The notes under the pieces are model-generated. The model ran no database searches. It had not been told where the DNA came from and worked only from the letters and a program-made list of their open reading frames with translations. Made by a program: the position numbers and the translations under genes. Shown here piece after piece: positions 62,101-64,000 of a DNA stretch of 64,000 nucleotides. The stretch is from Alphaproteobacteria bacterium (GTDB lineage Bacteria > Pseudomonadota > Alphaproteobacteria > Micavibrionales > Micavibrionaceae), in the NCBI GenBank assembly GCA_024275825.1, contig JAJRYK010000023.1, positions 1 to 64,000 of the forward strand, given 5' to 3'. Position 1 is the first letter of the stretch, and each line of letters begins with the position of its first letter.

Positions 62101-64000
62101 ATGCCTAAACTAACAATCAACGACATGGAAATTGAGGTCGAGCAGGGGACGAGTATCCTTCAGGCGGCGCAGGCGCTGGGGATTGAGGTGCCGCATTTTT
62201 GTTATCATGATCGGCTGACTGTGCCGGCGAATTGCCGCATGTGTCTGGTGGAGGTTGAGGGCGGCCCGCCCAAGCCCGCGGCGAGCTGCGCTATGGCTTG
62301 CGGTGAGGGGATGGTTGTTCGCACCGATTCGGAAATGGTGACAGATGCGCGCAAGGGCGTGATGGAAATGATGTTGATCAATCACCCGCTGGATTGCCCG
62401 GTTTGCGACCAGGGCGGTGAGTGTGATTTGCAGGATCAGGCCGTGGGCTATGGCTTTGACCGTTCGCGCTTTGCCGAGAATAAACGCGCTGTGCCAGATA
62501 AAGAGCTGGGGCCGCTGATTAAAACGGTGATGAGCCGCTGCATCAATTGCACGCGCTGCATAAGATTTGCCGAAGAAATTGCCGGAACGCCCGTGCTGGG
62601 CCAAATGAACAGGGGCGAAGATTCGGAAGTCGGCACATTCATTGGAGAAATTTTGCGCACTGAGCTATCGGGAAATTTGGTTGATATTTGCCCGGTTGGC
62701 GCGCTGACCTCCAAACCCTATGCGTTTAAGGCGCGGAGTTGGGAGTTGAAGAAAACCCAGAGCATTGATGTGCATGACGCTTTGGGCGCAAATATTCGCA
62801 TTGATGTGCGCGGGCGTGAGGTGATGCGAATCCTGCCGCGTTTGCATGAGGATATCAACGAAGAATGGATTGATGATCGTACGCGTTTTTCTTGTGACGG
62901 GCTGAATAAGGCGCGCCTTGATCGCCCCTATATCCGGGATGAGGATAGCGGGAAGCTGGTGGAAGCCAGCTGGGATGAGGCGTTTGCGTTTATTGCGGGC
63001 AAATTGAAGGGCGTTAAGGGCGCGGAGATGGCCGCGCTGGTTGGTGATCTGGCTGCCGTAGAGGACATTGTCGCGCTGAAGGATTTGATGGGCGCTTATG
63101 GTTCGCCGAATATGGATTGCCGTACGGATGGCGCGGTGTTTAGCGCAGCAAGCCGTGCGGATTATTTGTTTAATTCAACCATCGCGGGGATTGATGAGGC
63201 GGATGCGATTTTGCTGATCGGCACCAACCCGCGTTATGAGGCTGCCGTGCTGAATGCGCGCATCCGCAAGGCTCATTTCGAGCGTGATGTATCGATTGGC
63301 TTGGTGGGGGAGCGCTGCGATCTGACCTATCCTTATCATTATGTCGGGCCGGGGATGGCTGATGTGGAAAAGATGGTGAAGGATTATAAGGGTAAGATGA
63401 AGGCCAAGCGCCCGGTGTGGATCATCGGCTCCGGCGTGTTTGCCCGCCCCGATGGTGCGGCGATTCACAAGGCATTGTATGAGGCCGCGAAAGAACTCGG
63501 CGTAATTACAAAGGATTGGAACGGTTTCAACATTCTCCACCGCGCAGCCAGCAGGGTTGGCGCTTTGGATGTTGGATTTGTGCCGCAGGGTAAAGGCGGG
63601 CGCGGTTTTGCTTCTATCCTTGAGGGCACAAAAGATGGCTCGATCAAGGCGCTTTATATGCTGGGCGCGGATGAATTTGATGCGCGTGCCGAGATTGGCT
63701 GGAAATGCTTTGTGATTTATCAGGGGCATCATGGTGATTACGGTGCGGCGCGTGCCGATGTGGTTCTGCCCGGCGCGGCCTATACGGAGAAGGACGGCAT
63801 CTACGTCAATACCGAAGGCCGCCCGCAGCAGGGCAAGCGCGCATCCTTCCCGCCCGGTGATGCGAAGGAGGATTGGGCAATCCTGCGCGCGTTGTCGGAG
63901 GCGCTGGGCAAGACTTTGCCCTATGATACGCCTGTGCAATTACGCACGCGCATTGTCGAAGAATGGCCTCATTTGGGCGAGTTTGACCTGATCCAGCCGG
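62101..64000 (+). CDS. nuoG: NADH-quinone oxidoreductase subunit G (runs off the right edge)
   Basis: From ATG 62101 the frame is open to the window end (633 codons). The N-terminal 2Fe-2S domain has 'HFCYHDRLTVPANCRMCLVEV', then the His-coordinated cluster 'HPLDCPVCDQGGECDLQD' and the 4Fe-4S ligands 'SRCINCTRCIRF' with 'DICPVGAL'. The later part is the molybdopterin-like fold without cofactor ('LLIGTNPRYEAAVLNARIRK', 'YQGHHGDYGAARADVVLPG'). The visible length is close to complete for an alphaproteobacterial NuoG of about 690 residues. No clear ribosome site stands before the ATG, where a repeat has settled. Confidence 0.97.
   Translation, partial: MPKLTINDMEIEVEQGTSILQAAQALGIEVPHFCYHDRLTVPANCRMCLVEVEGGPPKPAASCAMACGEGMVVRTDSEMVTDARKGVMEMMLINHPLDCPVCDQGGECDLQDQAVGYGFDRSRFAENKRAVPDKELGPLIKTVMSRCINCTRCIRFAEEIAGTPVLGQMNRGEDSEVGTFIGEILRTELSGNLVDICPVGALTSKPYAFKARSWELKKTQSIDVHDALGANIRIDVRGREVMRILPRLHEDINEEWIDDRTRFSCDGLNKARLDRPYIRDEDSGKLVEASWDEAFAFIAGKLKGVKGAEMAALVGDLAAVEDIVALKDLMGAYGSPNMDCRTDGAVFSAASRADYLFNSTIAGIDEADAILLIGTNPRYEAAVLNARIRKAHFERDVSIGLVGERCDLTYPYHYVGPGMADVEKMVKDYKGKMKAKRPVWIIGSGVFARPDGAAIHKALYEAAKELGVITKDWNGFNILHRAASRVGALDVGFVPQGKGGRGFASILEGTKDGSIKALYMLGADEFDARAEIGWKCFVIYQGHHGDYGAARADVVLPGAAYTEKDGIYVNTEGRPQQGKRASFPPGDAKEDWAILRALSEALGKTLPYDTPVQLRTRIVEEWPHLGEFDLIQP

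Noticed and set aside
62110-63939. Minus-strand frames in the last 2 kb
   Set aside because: The plus strand encodes nuoG without interruption to the window end; the frames listed opposite are shadows.

Overview
This window looks like a chromosomal segment of an alphaproteobacterium of moderate G+C content. The evidence is gene order: DUF177-rpmF-plsX-fabH-ihfA-merR-tRNA-Pro, rplM-rpsI, tig-clpP-lon-hupB-tRNA-Val and a nuoABCDEF block are all arrangements typical of that class. The polyhydroxyalkanoate synthase, GS-I glutamine synthetase with an adenylylation Tyr, LptD and BamE, and a K+-independent H+-pyrophosphatase fit a Gram-negative, aerobically respiring cell. A flagellin and a FliL-like protein suggest motility. 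No genus can be named safely; a Micavibrio/Rhodospirillales-like lineage is only a guess.

Layout. 1-5 kb: the end of an IS1595-type element, a FliL-like protein, hppA, an unknown protein, bamE and a CBP3-type chaperone gene broken by a stop codon. 5-9.5 kb: DUF177 protein, rpmF, a frameshifted plsX, fabH, ihfA, a MerR regulator and tRNA-Pro (fatty-acid/phospholipid start block). 9.5-18.6 kb: a secreted beta-helix protein, a PhyH-type dioxygenase, cutA, rplM-rpsI, a gamma-carbonic-anhydrase-like protein, phaC and an OmpA-like lipoprotein. 18.7-26.3 kb: hom-glpX-recJ, two membrane proteins and a DEAD-box helicase. 26.4-37 kb: lptD, an SLC13-type permease, an AsmA-like protein, parE, a secreted unknown and glnA. 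37-43.8 kb: tRNAs, nnrD-like, tig, clpP, lon, hupB. 43.8-51 kb: flagellin, ispG, a broken PilT-like ATPase gene, gabD, ald. 51-64 kb: nuoA-F, then minus-strand purQ and purL, then nuoG running off the end.

The most unusual feature is the number and placement of palindromic repeats. Several families sit between genes. At least five copies lie in frame inside purL and one inside purQ, so that repeat-encoded peptides are part of predicted essential enzymes, as with the palindromic elements known inside Rickettsia genes. Three genes (CBP3-like, plsX, PilT-like) each carry one disabling lesion in an otherwise intact reading frame. Other points are a 60-codon reading frame translationally embedded between nuoB and nuoC, the absence of clpX between clpP and lon, a degenerate class-II-like tRNA sequence next to tRNA-Pro, and two diverged copies of an unrecognised protein family. 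I see no CRISPR array, prophage, toxin-antitoxin pair or defence island.
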